Shown one piece after another: positions 9,540 to 19,435 of a stretch of 64,000 nt of DNA. A model generated the notes under the pieces. The model had not been told where the DNA came from. It saw only the letters and a program-made list of their open reading frames with translations, and did no database searches. Location of the stretch: positions 510,635 through 574,634 of the forward strand of contig PBSN01000008.1 in assembly GCA_002726235.1 (NCBI GenBank), written 5' to 3'. The stretch's first letter is position 1, and every line of letters begins with the position of its first letter. A program made the position numbers and the translations under genes. Source of the DNA: Nitrospiraceae bacterium (lineage in GTDB: Bacteria > Nitrospirota > Nitrospiria > Nitrospirales > UBA2166).

Positions 9540-10379
9540 CTATTCCCGTATACGCATCTGGTATTTCGAGGTGGTTTCGAAGTTTGGAACACGTATCGTC
9601 ACCAGTGCTCTGGCAACTAACTCATTATTTTCAACATACATACCTGCCACGTTATCGGGAAGAAAAAATAAAATGCGTTGCAACAATCCGATAATCCCCT
9701 GCTGGCGAGCCGCAAGGCCTTCGATATTCTCAAAGCCGATACGGCTATCTGACACATAGAAATCCATAGAGGTTAGATACCCATTGCGTTCGACTCCATT
9801 GTCAATGGACCGAACAATTTCGCCATATCCAATTTTGAGATCGACAGGGAGAATCTCCTTGCGAAAATGGTGAATGTATTGCTTGCGATAAATAAGATTT
9901 AGTCGCATGAACTTCGTCGGATCTGCTGGATCATACCGGGGAAGCCAAGCAAACGATCCGAGCTCACGTAAGGGAAGAGCCAAACCTAGATCAATGTTTA
10001 ATAACTCAATTGCAGCGTTAAGTGGATCTCCAGACGAGCACATCGCAAGGCCTTCAGCATGCAACACCTTCGACATCAGCGCGAGCCATCGCATAGCAGT
10101 TAACTCATCGCTTACAGCAGCATAAAGAAACGCCTCAATGACTCCCTGCGGTGGCGCAATATATGCTTCTGCGGGACACCACCAACGATCGGCTTCGAGA
10201 ACCGCCCCTCCCGTAAACGCACCAAGATCAATTGACGAGAAAAACTGATGCACATTGGGATAACGATTCGCATCGATCTGCTCAGCAGGTTGTCCTGCCT
10301 TTACTATTCCCATATGAGCCAACAAGATATGAGATACAACCACACATACAATCAGAAGTCTGAAATGGCATTTTCGCAT
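9540..10379 (-). CDS. Exported protein of unknown function
   Basis: This 279-residue protein starts with a clear Sec signal (KCHFRLLIVCVVVSHILLAHM), so it is periplasmic or secreted. The mature part is mixed alpha/beta with two Trp-Trp-rich stretches (EADRWWCPAEAY, MRWLALMSK) and a long helical middle. It has no transmembrane segment after the signal and no motif that I can assign to a catalytic family. It is separated from xthA by 167 nt and is probably transcribed apart from it. I do not recognise the family. Confidence 0.6.
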   Translation of the reverse strand: MRKCHFRLLIVCVVVSHILLAHMGIVKAGQPAEQIDANRYPNVHQFFSSIDLGAFTGGAVLEADRWWCPAEAYIAPPQGVIEAFLYAAVSDELTAMRWLALMSKVLHAEGLAMCSSGDPLNAAIELLNIDLGLALPLRELGSFAWLPRYDPADPTKFMRLNLIYRKQYIHHFRKEILPVDLKIGYGEIVRSIDNGVERNGYLTSMDFYVSDSRIGFENIEGLAARQQGIIGLLQRILFFLPDNVAGMYVENNELVARALVTIRVPNFETTSKYQMRIRE

Positions 10380-10546
10380 TGGATTCCTCGTTCACTAACC
10401 CAATACATAAGCTACACGCCTAAACAAAAAACGTGCCCATATGACCGCCGCCAGCACACATCAATCAAAGGTAGGTGGCCGCATTTGACAGTAAGTGCAA
10501 AGAGATTTCTTGTTTGATGCCGGCACTGACTCTCGCTATTCCAAAA

Positions 10547-11323
10547 TCACCGATCATCAAGTACACACCAGACTGGCGTGTGATCGGACGGATTTTCTTT
10601 TCCGCGTGGGCCTTTGTCAATGCCGGATTCTTGAAGTCGGTCTGCGGCTTCCGGTGAAAGTAAAAGATGATCGATTCGGAGACCATTATTCTTGTTCCAA
10701 CTCCCTGCCTGGTAATCCCAGTAACTATATACTCCTTGCTTAGGATGCAATGTATAGAACGCGTCGGTCAATCCAAGGTGGCACAGAGTGCGATATCGAT
10801 CACGCGATTCTTGATGACACACTGCATCTTCTGCAAATCCTTTAGGATCGTACACATCATCATCGGTTGGGCAAATATTAAAATCTCCCCCCAAAATAAG
10901 TACTTCCTCAGTTTCTAAGAGTTCCTTAGTGTGGGATAGAAGTCGCTCCATCCACTTGAGTTTGTACCTGAACTTTTCCGTCCCAATGGGGTTACCGTTT
11001 GGAAGATAGAGGGATGCAATACGCATTGTCCCAATTAACACTTCTAGATACCGTGCGTGAGTATCAGACGGATCACCAGGCAACACACGCTGTGTTACCT
11101 CTATCATCGGCATTGATAGAATTGCTACCCCGTTGTAAGCTTTTTGGCCAGCGACCGCTAAATTATATCCCAAGTCTTCGATTTCCTCGCGAGGAAACTG
11201 GTCGTCTGTAACCTTCGTTTCCTGAAGCAAAACAATGTCAGGCCTTGATTCTTTCAACCAAGCAAGAAGATTCGGAAGTCTCCTCCTAACTGAATTGACA
11301 TTCCAAGTAGCAATCTTGGTCAT
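10547..11323 (-). CDS. xthA: Exodeoxyribonuclease III (AP endonuclease)
   Basis: This 258-residue EEP-fold nuclease cuts 5' of abasic sites and removes 3' blocking groups during base excision repair. All family motifs are visible: WNVNSVRRRL, the metal-binding Glu in QETKVTDDQFP, the catalytic GDFNICPTDDDVYDP, and the C-terminal RIDHLLLS and SDHTPVWCVL with the catalytic His. The length matches XthA. It lies 81 nt from the 3' end of polA on the same strand, so the repair polymerase and the AP endonuclease may be co-transcribed. Confidence 0.93.
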   Translation of the reverse strand: MTKIATWNVNSVRRRLPNLLAWLKESRPDIVLLQETKVTDDQFPREEIEDLGYNLAVAGQKAYNGVAILSMPMIEVTQRVLPGDPSDTHARYLEVLIGTMRIASLYLPNGNPIGTEKFRYKLKWMERLLSHTKELLETEEVLILGGDFNICPTDDDVYDPKGFAEDAVCHQESRDRYRTLCHLGLTDAFYTLHPKQGVYSYWDYQAGSWNKNNGLRIDHLLLSPEAADRLQESGIDKGPRGKENPSDHTPVWCVLDDR

Positions 11324-11404
11324 TAAAAATCCTTCATCAAACTTCAGACAGCCTCACAACGCGAAAAATGTCTATCCTACGAAGTAGCCCTTTTCAGCAT
11401 TGTG

Positions 11405-14173
11405 TCAATGTGCCTTATCCCAGGTATCGCCTACTCCAGAATCAACGACCAACGGAACATCCAATGCGACTGCTGGTAAAGCGGCAGATACCATCACTTC
11501 AGTCACGACTTCAGTGGTTTGTGTAATAGCATCCATATCAACTTCAAACAATAGCTCGTCATGAACTGTGAGAAGCATGTGGGCTTTATCAATCAACTCA
11601 TGATGCGCTAATGCAGACGGAACTCGAATCATCGCACGTTTAAGGATGTCAGCAGCAGCACCTTGAATAGGAGCGTTAATCGATGCACGCTCGGCAAAAC
11701 TTCGCTTTGCCGGATTTTTATCGAGAATGCCAGGCACATGACAACGACGACCAAATAATGTTTTCACATACCCATGTTCACGGCAAAACTGTTTGGTGCG
11801 ATCCATATATTCCAAAATTTCAGGGTAGCGTTCAAAATAAGCCTTGATATAGGAAGCGGCTTCACTCTGTTCAATCCCAAGTTGCCGCGCGAGTCCAAAG
11901 GCACTAATTCCATACACAATCCCAAAATTAATGGCTTTAGCTTTCCGGCGAACCATAGGATCCATATTTTCCACCTGAACACCGAACATTTCGCTGGCAG
12001 TCATGGCATGAATATCAACGTTGTCCTGAAATGATTGCGCTAACGCCTTGACGTTCGCGATATGAGCCAATAGTCGTAATTCAATTTGTGAATAGTCGAG
12101 CGAGAGGAGTTGACGATCTCGCCCAGCCAGAAACGTAGCTCGTATCTTCCGTCCTTCTTCCGTACGGACCGGGATGTTTTGGAGATTTGGATCGGTTGAA
12201 GATAGGCGTCCAGTAAATGCGCCAGCCATAGAATATGAAGTGTGAATACGACCTGTACGAGGGTTGATCTGTCCAATCAATGCGTCGGCATAGGTACTCC
12301 TGAGCTTCGAGATTTGACGCCATTCCATCACGCACGCTGGCAGTATATGCCCCTGTGTCGAAAGCCCTTCAAGCACATCTACACCCGTCGCGTACGCGCC
12401 AGTTTCAGTTTTCTTCCCTCCCTCAAAGCCCATCTCTCCAAAAAGAACCTCGCCTAACTGTTTCGGTGATGCAATATTAAACGGATGTCCGGCAAGTTCA
12501 TAAATTTTTGTTTCCAGAACAGCCATCCGTGTCGTGAAGTCTTCACTCAACCGTTTAAGTTCGTCTTCATTGACTTGTATTCCATTAGATTCCATGCTCG
12601 CCAGAACCGGAATCAAGGGACGTTCTAGCCGTTCATACACTGCAGTCATATGCTCTCTGACAAGTCGTGGCTTGAGAAGCCTATGCAAACGCAATGTGAC
12701 ATCAGCATCTTCAGCAGCATAGGCTAGAGCCTTGTCAAGTGGTACGTGATCAAATGTTATTTGCGATTGTCCAATTCCTACGACCTCCTTGTACTTAATC
12801 GTGGTGTGCCCAAGATGAAACTCTGCAAGCGCATCCATCCCATGACCATGGCTACCTCCATCAAGAACATAGGAGAGAAGCATCGTATCATCCACAGGAT
12901 GAATACCAACATCATAATGCGCCAATACTCGCATATCATATTTGATGTTTTGCCCAATTTTAATAACAGCAGGATCAGCAAACAGTGGCCGAATGATTGC
13001 CATTGCCTGATCCATCTGAATTTGCATTGGTGATTCTAGTTCCACACCCTTTGCTGAAGTGGAAGGGATGGGACGATGACCCAAAGGGATATAACATGCG
13101 TAGCCTGGTTCAATACTCATCGACACGCCAACAAGCTCAGCTCTCGATTCGTCCAGAGATGTTGTTTCAGTATCGATCGCGACATAACCCGCATGTCGAG
13201 CTTGACTCACCCAGTTTTCAAGTGAAGTAATCGTTTGAACCAACTCATATTTGGTTTCCTTCAAAATCACATCTTCTGGCAAAACCTCTTTATCATCAGG
13301 CACTAACTCCCCATTCGTACGCAATTGATGTTGCACCTTTGTAATGATCGACTTGAACCCTTGTTCGGCAAGAAACTGTAGCAGAACGGCTGAATCTGGA
13401 CGTCGCATAGCGAGAGCTTTTAGCGGGACGAGAATAGGAACATCATCTTTAAGCCTTACCAGCCGCTTGGAAAGACGTGCGTTTTCCACATTCTCTAGGA
13501 TACTTTCCCGGCGTTTGGGTTGTTTAATCTCTTTTGCCCGTGCAATGAGCGATTCCACATCACCATATTCGTGAATCAATTGCGCAGCTGTTTTCGGACC
13601 TATACCTGGCACTCCAGGCACATTGTCAGTTGCATCCCCTGCTAATGCCTGCACCTCAACAACCTTCTCCGGACCGACCCCAAACTTTTCAACCACCTGG
13701 GCAGGACCAATTGAACGGTTTTTGATGACATCAAAGAGACTAACCTTATCCGACACAAGCTGCATCATATCTTTGTCCGATGAGATGATCGTCACGAATG
13801 CTCCTGCTTCAACGGCCAGACGCGTATAAGTCGCAATCAGATCGTCCGCCTCAAAACCTGCCATCTCGATGCAAGCAAGGTTGAATGCCCGCGTCGCATT
13901 ACGAACCAGATTAAATTGGGGAATTAGATCCTCGGGCGGGTCAGACCGATTGGCCTTGTATGCCGCGTAGATATCGTTACGAAATGTTTTTCGGGCCACG
14001 TCAAAGATAATCGCAACATGATCGGGCTTTAAATCATCTAAGAACTTCATCAGCAGATTGGTAAAGCCAAATACCGCGTTGACCGGTGTGCCATCTGCCC
14101 TCGTGAGCGGAGGAATCGCGTAATACGACCGAAAAATAAACCATGAGGCATCAACGATATAAAGATGTTTCAC
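11405..14173 (-). CDS. polA: DNA polymerase I
   Basis: This family A polymerase does Okazaki fragment processing and repair synthesis. The GTG at 14173 (VKHLYIVDASWFIFRSYYA) is the usual start of the 5'-nuclease domain and gives 922 residues; the frame stays open to 14281, adding 36 residues unlike the family. The order is the 5'-3' exonuclease with helix-hairpin-helix (VPGVPGIGPKTAAQL), the 3'-5' exonuclease with the intact proofreading motif AIDTETTSLDES, and the polymerase with DYSQIELRLLAHI, RRKAKAINFGIVYGIS and LTVHDELLFEV. All three activities should be present. Confidence 0.96.
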   Translation of the reverse strand: MKHLYIVDASWFIFRSYYAIPPLTRADGTPVNAVFGFTNLLMKFLDDLKPDHVAIIFDVARKTFRNDIYAAYKANRSDPPEDLIPQFNLVRNATRAFNLACIEMAGFEADDLIATYTRLAVEAGAFVTIISSDKDMMQLVSDKVSLFDVIKNRSIGPAQVVEKFGVGPEKVVEVQALAGDATDNVPGVPGIGPKTAAQLIHEYGDVESLIARAKEIKQPKRRESILENVENARLSKRLVRLKDDVPILVPLKALAMRRPDSAVLLQFLAEQGFKSIITKVQHQLRTNGELVPDDKEVLPEDVILKETKYELVQTITSLENWVSQARHAGYVAIDTETTSLDESRAELVGVSMSIEPGYACYIPLGHRPIPSTSAKGVELESPMQIQMDQAMAIIRPLFADPAVIKIGQNIKYDMRVLAHYDVGIHPVDDTMLLSYVLDGGSHGHGMDALAEFHLGHTTIKYKEVVGIGQSQITFDHVPLDKALAYAAEDADVTLRLHRLLKPRLVREHMTAVYERLERPLIPVLASMESNGIQVNEDELKRLSEDFTTRMAVLETKIYELAGHPFNIASPKQLGEVLFGEMGFEGGKKTETGAYATGVDVLEGLSTQGHILPACVMEWRQISKLRSTYADALIGQINPRTGRIHTSYSMAGAFTGRLSSTDPNLQNIPVRTEEGRKIRATFLAGRDRQLLSLDYSQIELRLLAHIANVKALAQSFQDNVDIHAMTASEMFGVQVENMDPMVRRKAKAINFGIVYGISAFGLARQLGIEQSEAASYIKAYFERYPEILEYMDRTKQFCREHGYVKTLFGRRCHVPGILDKNPAKRSFAERASINAPIQGAAADILKRAMIRVPSALAHHELIDKAHMLLTVHDELLFEVDMDAITQTTEVVTEVMVSAALPAVALDVPLVVDSGVGDTWDKAH

Positions 14174-14825
14174 GCGATGAGAGGTTCCATGAACTATGCC
14201 CCAGGTTGCTATTATGGTCCAGCGCATACCATGCCAGAACTGCGCCAAAGTGTCGAGATTTGACAACCGTTTCAACATCACTCCCGCGATAAATACGAGA
14301 CTTTGTTAATTATCACACGGAGCAAATTATTACTTGGGCGCATTCTCCTGGCTGGTGGGAACCTAAGAAGAATCATACCCTTAATATCGAATAACTGAAC
14401 GGCAAATACGATGTGCCCTGTCCTCAACCTTCCCTGCTAAATATCGTGGTCAGATACGATGGTGTTTGGCAACAAGCACTTGGCACTGGAAGACGCGGGG
14501 GTGGAGGCGGAGACAGCGCGTTGGCGAATTGTCATTCACCCTGTCTCCATCTCCCCTTCGGATCTCGTTATTGTAGCCGATACCACGAATGAGATTCGCA
14601 CTGGACGTGAACACCAGCTTTTTTGAACCACCTGACGGCAACCGATAGGCCATCCCCACGTTGAAAACGCGCCTGAAATATCGTTATGATGCAACAGATC
14701 ATGACGGCTGTTTCAGACCAGACTAAGAATAAAACACCATCGCTGCCAAACTCATTTTCACGTTCTAGTCTCAAGCTTCAGGCAATAGTGTCCATACGCT
14801 GTCACCTGAATTCTAAGATCCCCCT
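14174..14825. other. 650-nt interval without a recognisable gene
   Basis: Between the polA start and the pseudogene at 14826 I find no convincing gene. Short open frames exist on both strands around 14450-14660 (about 55 residues on plus, 69 on minus). They overlap each other, lack ribosome binding sites and match no family I know. The stretch borders a decayed gene and is probably degraded sequence. Confidence 0.5.
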
Positions 14826-15370
14826 ATGACCCACGACATCATTATCATTGAGGGTGGATCTGCCAGATGCGCTACGGTACGTACCGCCAGAGATGCTGGC
14901 GCAGACGTGGAGATCGTCGACCACGGCCCGCTCGGAAACCTCTGCATCCTTCGAGGATGCATGCCAACCAAAACCATTCTCCGCTCATCCGACATTATGT
15001 CACTAATGAGGCGTGCCGAGAAGTTTGGACTGCATTCCGTATCCGCAAAAGTAATATCTCTGCAATCATCGATCGCAAATCTCGCTTGATCAAAGAATTC
15101 GCAGATGATCGAATTGAGGCGCTCAATGACACGCAGTTTACGCTATATGAAGAACGCGCCTCATTTCAAACCGTTGTGTGAACCAAAAACCGGCGTGATT
15201 ATTGGCAAACACATTGTCGGACCCAAAGCCTCTGAACTCATCCATGAGTTGATCACTACTATGTATTACGAAGGCACCGTCCGAGACATTCTCCGCATGC
15301 CCCACTACCACCAACCCTTGCTAAGATCATGCCCTACCCTGCTGAAGAGCTTGTCCAACAACTTTCATAG
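14826..15370 (+). pseudogene. Remnant of a pyridine nucleotide-disulfide oxidoreductase (class I flavoprotein)
   Basis: Three frames must be joined to read this gene. The N terminus (from 14826) has a damaged FAD-binding start (IIIIEGGSARCATVRTARD) and an intact redox-active motif LCILRGCMPTK with C-x4-C. Near 15045 the reading shifts by one frame to SAIIDRKSRLIKEFADDRIE. After about 15165 it shifts again to the C-terminal dimerisation domain (TGVIIGKHIVGPKASELIHE, LRMPHYH), and a last shift at about 15315 gives PTLAKIMPYPAEELVQQ, stopping at TAG 15368-15370. The whole NAD-binding and central region is gone: about 180 residues remain of an expected 450 or more. The intact ancestor was a dihydrolipoamide dehydrogenase or mercuric reductase-like enzyme. 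Confidence 0.88.
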
Positions 15371-15470
15371 GTCAAACACCAAACTGAGATTTAGCTGAGA
15401 ATGTCACTGCGATGGATGATGGGACGCGCCCTACGGTAAACTACAAAATGATGATCACTGGTATTCACTC

Positions 15471-16718
15471 ATGAAAGCTGCAATCATCGCACTTGGTTCT
15501 GAACTTCTCGGCACCACCAAACTCGACAAGAATTCTCTCCTCATTACTGCAATGCTTGAACGCTTTGGCATTGAGCTTATCGGAAAATCAACCATCGGCG
15601 ACAACGAAAAAACCATCGGCGACACCCTCAAACAGCTGATCCCGCATACAAACGTGATCGTCATGACCGGAGGTCTTGGGCCGACTGCCGACGACGTGAC
15701 GCGATCCGCCGTCGCAGACGCACTTGGAAAAACACTTTCGCTCGACCCAAACATCGAGGAGAAGTTACGTTGCCGCTTCGCCAGTATGGGTCGACAAATG
15801 ACAGCAGTAAACCGCAAACAGGCCTTGATGATCGAAGGCGGGACGACGCTCGAGAATGCGTATGGAACGGCACCTGGCATTCGCATTAAGCATGCAGGAA
15901 CAACAATATTTCTCTTTCCAGGAGTCCCTCAGGAAGTTGATTCCATGATTGAAAACCATCTCAGACCGTGGCTCCAAGAACATGCGTCCTCAGGTGGAAG
16001 CCAGAAAAGCATTGAGCGCGCGGTGCTAAAGATCGCGTGCCTTCCAGAATCCGAAGTTGAGCAGTGCATCCTTCCTGTCTACGAAGAATTTGGAAGAGAA
16101 TGGTTCACCATTCTCGGGTCACCGGGTGAGGTCACCCTTCACCTTAAAGCGCAGGGCCAAGAAACTCATTGCAAAACGAAACTCTACGCCATGCAAAAAC
16201 GGTTGCGCGAGTTGCTTGGAGATGCCATCTTCACCAACCGAGCAAACTGGAGTCTCGAAAAGGTGGTCGGGTACTTGCTCGCAAGTCAGAAGCGCACCTT
16301 GGCGACAGCTGAATCCTGCACCGGAGGGCTCTTAGCCGAACGGCTAACGCGCGTACCTGGATCAAGCGCCTATTTCCTCGGAGGCCTCGTCACCTATTCC
16401 CATGACTCGAAAAAAGATCTGCTTGGAATTTCAAAAGCAACAATCCAGGAACATGGGGCAGTAAGCAAAACTGTCGCAATAGCGATGGCAGAAAATGTAC
16501 TAAGACAACACGGAAGCGATTACGGAATTGGACTTACCGGAGTCGCCGGACCAGACGGCGGGAGTGAAACAAAACCGGTTGGAACCGTGCATATTGCCTT
16601 AGCCGGACCAAGAGACAAGGAGATCAACCATCAACAAAAATGTTTTCTAGGCGATCGTGATCGCGTCCGTTTTCAATCCACCCAATGGGCACTGAATATG
16701 CTAAGGCAGGTGCTTTGA
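15471..16718 (+). CDS. cinA: CinA: NMN amidase / ADP-ribose pyrophosphatase family
   Basis: This 415-residue protein has the full two-domain CinA architecture. The N-terminal MoCF-like domain (about 1-170) has ALGSELLGTTKLDKNS, VIVMTGGLGPTADDVT and the GTAPGI and FPGVPQEVDSM motifs, and is associated with COG1058 pyrophosphatase activity. The C-terminal domain (about 255-415) contains TAESCTGGLLAERLTRVPGS and GLTGVAGPDGG, typical of PncC nicotinamide-nucleotide deamidase. It recycles pyridine nucleotide by-products in the cytoplasm. It stands alone, 100 nt after the pseudogene. Confidence 0.94.
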   Translation: MKAAIIALGSELLGTTKLDKNSLLITAMLERFGIELIGKSTIGDNEKTIGDTLKQLIPHTNVIVMTGGLGPTADDVTRSAVADALGKTLSLDPNIEEKLRCRFASMGRQMTAVNRKQALMIEGGTTLENAYGTAPGIRIKHAGTTIFLFPGVPQEVDSMIENHLRPWLQEHASSGGSQKSIERAVLKIACLPESEVEQCILPVYEEFGREWFTILGSPGEVTLHLKAQGQETHCKTKLYAMQKRLRELLGDAIFTNRANWSLEKVVGYLLASQKRTLATAESCTGGLLAERLTRVPGSSAYFLGGLVTYSHDSKKDLLGISKATIQEHGAVSKTVAIAMAENVLRQHGSDYGIGLTGVAGPDGGSETKPVGTVHIALAGPRDKEINHQQKCFLGDRDRVRFQSTQWALNMLRQVL

Positions 16719-16919
16719 ATACACGGCGACGTCTCCGACAGAAGCGAAGTTTCCCCATGATGTACTGGTCGAATGAGCACTAAACATGGCTTACTGCAAA
16801 AATATTTTCAAAGGCATCCTATGAGGACTGCTTCGATGCTGTAGTTTCATCCACTATTATACTTCACAGTCAATCCCAAGCCCATCATCTTTGCGGTCGC
16901 GGAACAACAACAAACACCG

Positions 16920-19364
16920 CTACTTCAAACCTACGATGGTGACGCCATCTCCTCCTTCATGCCGATCCCCAGGACGAAAACTCTCCACATAGGGAGATCC
17001 TTGCAGGTACTCCCGTAATACTTGTTTGAGCTTTCCGGTTCCATGTCCATGGATCACGCGAACGAAGTGCGCATTAGTCAACGATACCTGATCAAGAAAG
17101 TTTACCATTTCACATAACGCATCATCAGCAAACTTCCCTCGGACATCGAGATTTTCTGAACTAGGATCTATTGCACCACGCAGGAAGGGTTCGTGTATCA
17201 CTGCACGTAGCCTCAAATCGTGTTCGCCGGATGCTGTCTTAACGCGTCCACCGAGATGATTAACATCAACTGATAGCTCACGTTCCCCAATACGAACGCG
17301 CACTCGACAATTTGGCTGTGGAGGTTCACATAATGTTCCCACCACGCCCAATGGCTTGATTTCTACCTGATCTCCTGCTCGAAGTTGATCAAGTGGAACA
17401 CGGGAAAGCGGATCAGAAAAGTGATCGATCGTCTCACTCTCGATTGTAGCAAGCTGTTTTTTTGCTCTTCTAATTTCTGCTGGAGCCTTTTCTTTTTTCG
17501 TTTTCTCGAGAAGCTGATGCATCCTCCGCTTTGCCACCGCGAACTCTTCAAGAACTTTTCTACGCACATCTTTTTTTAACTCTCGTTCCGCCTCTTGAAT
17601 CTTGGTAGCCGCCTCCTGCTGCACATGCGCCAAACGCTCACTCTCTTCTCGTGCAGCCTGCGCACGCGTCAGTTCCTCCTCTAGCCAACGTTGTCGCTGC
17701 TGGAGTTCGTCCACAATTCGTGTCATCGCCTGTTCGTCTTCACTTGTCGTACCTTGCTTTGCTCGATTCAATGCATCTTCCAACAGAGTTTCATCCATCC
17801 CCAACCGCCCAGCAATATCAATCGCCGAACTTCCACCCGGAATACCAAACAGAACACGGTACGTCGGCGAAAGCGTAGGCACATCAAATTCAGCGCTGGC
17901 ATTGAGAAACCCTGCTCGTGACTGCGCAAGCACCTTGAGCCTCGGATAATGTGTTGTGACAACGACTTTCATCCCCTCTTCCGTTAGACGAAGCAGCAAG
18001 GCCTCGGCCAAGGCTGCCCCTTCTGTCGGATCTGTGGATGTGACAGGTTCATCGAGTAAGACGAGTGCGCCAGGATCGGCATGACGAAGTAATCCAATCA
18101 TCTGTGTGATGTGGGCTGAAAAACTCGATAGATCACGACTGAGATCTTGTGCGTCACCTATATCTGCATACACCTCGGGGAAAAACGCCATTTCGGATCC
18201 CGCTTCACATGGGAGAGGCAAACCCGCACGCACCATTAAGGCAAACAAACCCAATAGTTTTAAGGTCACGGTTTTTCCACCCGCATTGGGTCCGGAAATC
18301 ACAAGACCGTTGACCGCATCGTCAAGGTAGAGATCATTTGGAATGACATCGCCCTGTACCTCTTCTCCATTCCCGTTTGCAGTTAACCCCCCTTCTGCCC
18401 GTACACGCAAACGCACGAGAACCAAAAGTGGATGGCGTGCCCGATCGAGGCGAAGACGCCCGTCGGTGTTGAGACCAACAGGTTTTGCATCAAGAAGACG
18501 ACTTAACGCTGCCTTTGCGGCAATACAGTCAAATTCAGCCAAGCACACAAGATCATCGGCAATGCTCCCTGTATGAGGTGCAAGGTATTGGGAAAGATCA
18601 TTCAGAATTCTCCTAACTTCCCGCTCTACCTCTATTTCTGCGACCTTCATCTGGTTATTTCGCTCAACTAGTTCGCGCGGTTCAATAAACACCGTCGCAC
18701 CACTTGCCGACACATCATGGACAATTCCAGGCACTTGCGACCGACATTCCGCACGAACTGGCAACACATACCGACTCGCACGAAGATCAAAATACTGTTC
18801 TTGAAGAAGTTCAGAGAGCTTGGGTTTATTGAGCATCGTATCCATTCGCTTTCGAATCCGTTCTTTACAACCCCGAAGTGTCTCTATGCGCTTACTCAAA
18901 TCTGAAGTTGCGCTTGGGCGAATGTTCCCTTCCTCATCAATGCAGTGATTGAGAACGTTTTTGAGCTGCGTATGCTCACCCAAAGCACCTGCTTTTCGAC
19001 AAAGCAGCGGAAGCAACGCATGTGCAGCTGTCAACTTAACCTTGACCCCAGCCACCTGCCCAAGCACCATAGAAATCTGATGGAATTCACTCATCTCCAG
19101 CGTTCCACCTTTCTCGAGGCGTCGCAACATGGGACGAAGATCGGGAAAGGGCATCAGAGAAAACCCTTCTTTCCGATCTTGTAACACCAACATCTCACTC
19201 GTTTCACCAAGCATCTGCTCCGCGTCGGCCTTATGATCCGCGAGCCGAAGCATTCGACATAAATCCGCACCCATGGTTGAACTCGTGTGTTTGGCAAGCG
19301 AATCCAACAGTACATCCCATTCAAGAACGGTTTCGGCCTTGCGAAGAAGTGCTGATTTTGTCAC
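16920..19364 (-). CDS. mutS2: MutS2 family ATPase with Smr domain
   Basis: This 814-residue protein starts at GTG and shows the MutS2 plan: N-terminal lever/core helices, a MutS-type ATPase with Walker A GPNAGGKTVTLK and Walker B LVLLDEPVTSTDPTEG, a long charged coiled coil (about 535-645), and a C-terminal Smr nuclease domain with LDVRGKFADDAL and HGHGTGKL. MutS2 lacks the mismatch-recognition domain of MutS; in other bacteria it suppresses homologous recombination or resolves collided ribosomes. It is divergent from gph, with 71 nt between the starts. Confidence 0.95.
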   Translation of the reverse strand: MTKSALLRKAETVLEWDVLLDSLAKHTSSTMGADLCRMLRLADHKADAEQMLGETSEMLVLQDRKEGFSLMPFPDLRPMLRRLEKGGTLEMSEFHQISMVLGQVAGVKVKLTAAHALLPLLCRKAGALGEHTQLKNVLNHCIDEEGNIRPSATSDLSKRIETLRGCKERIRKRMDTMLNKPKLSELLQEQYFDLRASRYVLPVRAECRSQVPGIVHDVSASGATVFIEPRELVERNNQMKVAEIEVEREVRRILNDLSQYLAPHTGSIADDLVCLAEFDCIAAKAALSRLLDAKPVGLNTDGRLRLDRARHPLLVLVRLRVRAEGGLTANGNGEEVQGDVIPNDLYLDDAVNGLVISGPNAGGKTVTLKLLGLFALMVRAGLPLPCEAGSEMAFFPEVYADIGDAQDLSRDLSSFSAHITQMIGLLRHADPGALVLLDEPVTSTDPTEGAALAEALLLRLTEEGMKVVVTTHYPRLKVLAQSRAGFLNASAEFDVPTLSPTYRVLFGIPGGSSAIDIAGRLGMDETLLEDALNRAKQGTTSEDEQAMTRIVDELQQRQRWLEEELTRAQAAREESERLAHVQQEAATKIQEAERELKKDVRRKVLEEFAVAKRRMHQLLEKTKKEKAPAEIRRAKKQLATIESETIDHFSDPLSRVPLDQLRAGDQVEIKPLGVVGTLCEPPQPNCRVRVRIGERELSVDVNHLGGRVKTASGEHDLRLRAVIHEPFLRGAIDPSSENLDVRGKFADDALCEMVNFLDQVSLTNAHFVRVIHGHGTGKLKQVLREYLQGSPYVESFRPGDRHEGGDGVTIVGLK

Positions 19365-19383
19365 GGCATACGGCAGTTGCAGG

Positions 19384-19407
19384 TTGTAAGAGTGTTACTC
19401 TTTACAA
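19384..19407. promoter_or_regulatory. Dyad element in the mutS2-gph divergent interval
   Basis: TTGTAAGAGT (19384-19393) and ACTCTTTACAA (19397-19407) form an inverted repeat around a GTT centre with a single bulged base. It sits in the 71-nt gap between two divergent starts, as an operator for both genes would. It could equally fold as an RNA hairpin in the gph leader. No regulator gene is adjacent. Confidence 0.35.
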
Positions 19408-19435
19408 GATTCAGAGACTTACTTACACTCTTATT

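Noticed and set aside
14450-14660. Short open frames on both strands in the interval after polA
   Set aside because: No ribosome site, overlapping each other, and no recognisable motif; kept as an unassigned interval.
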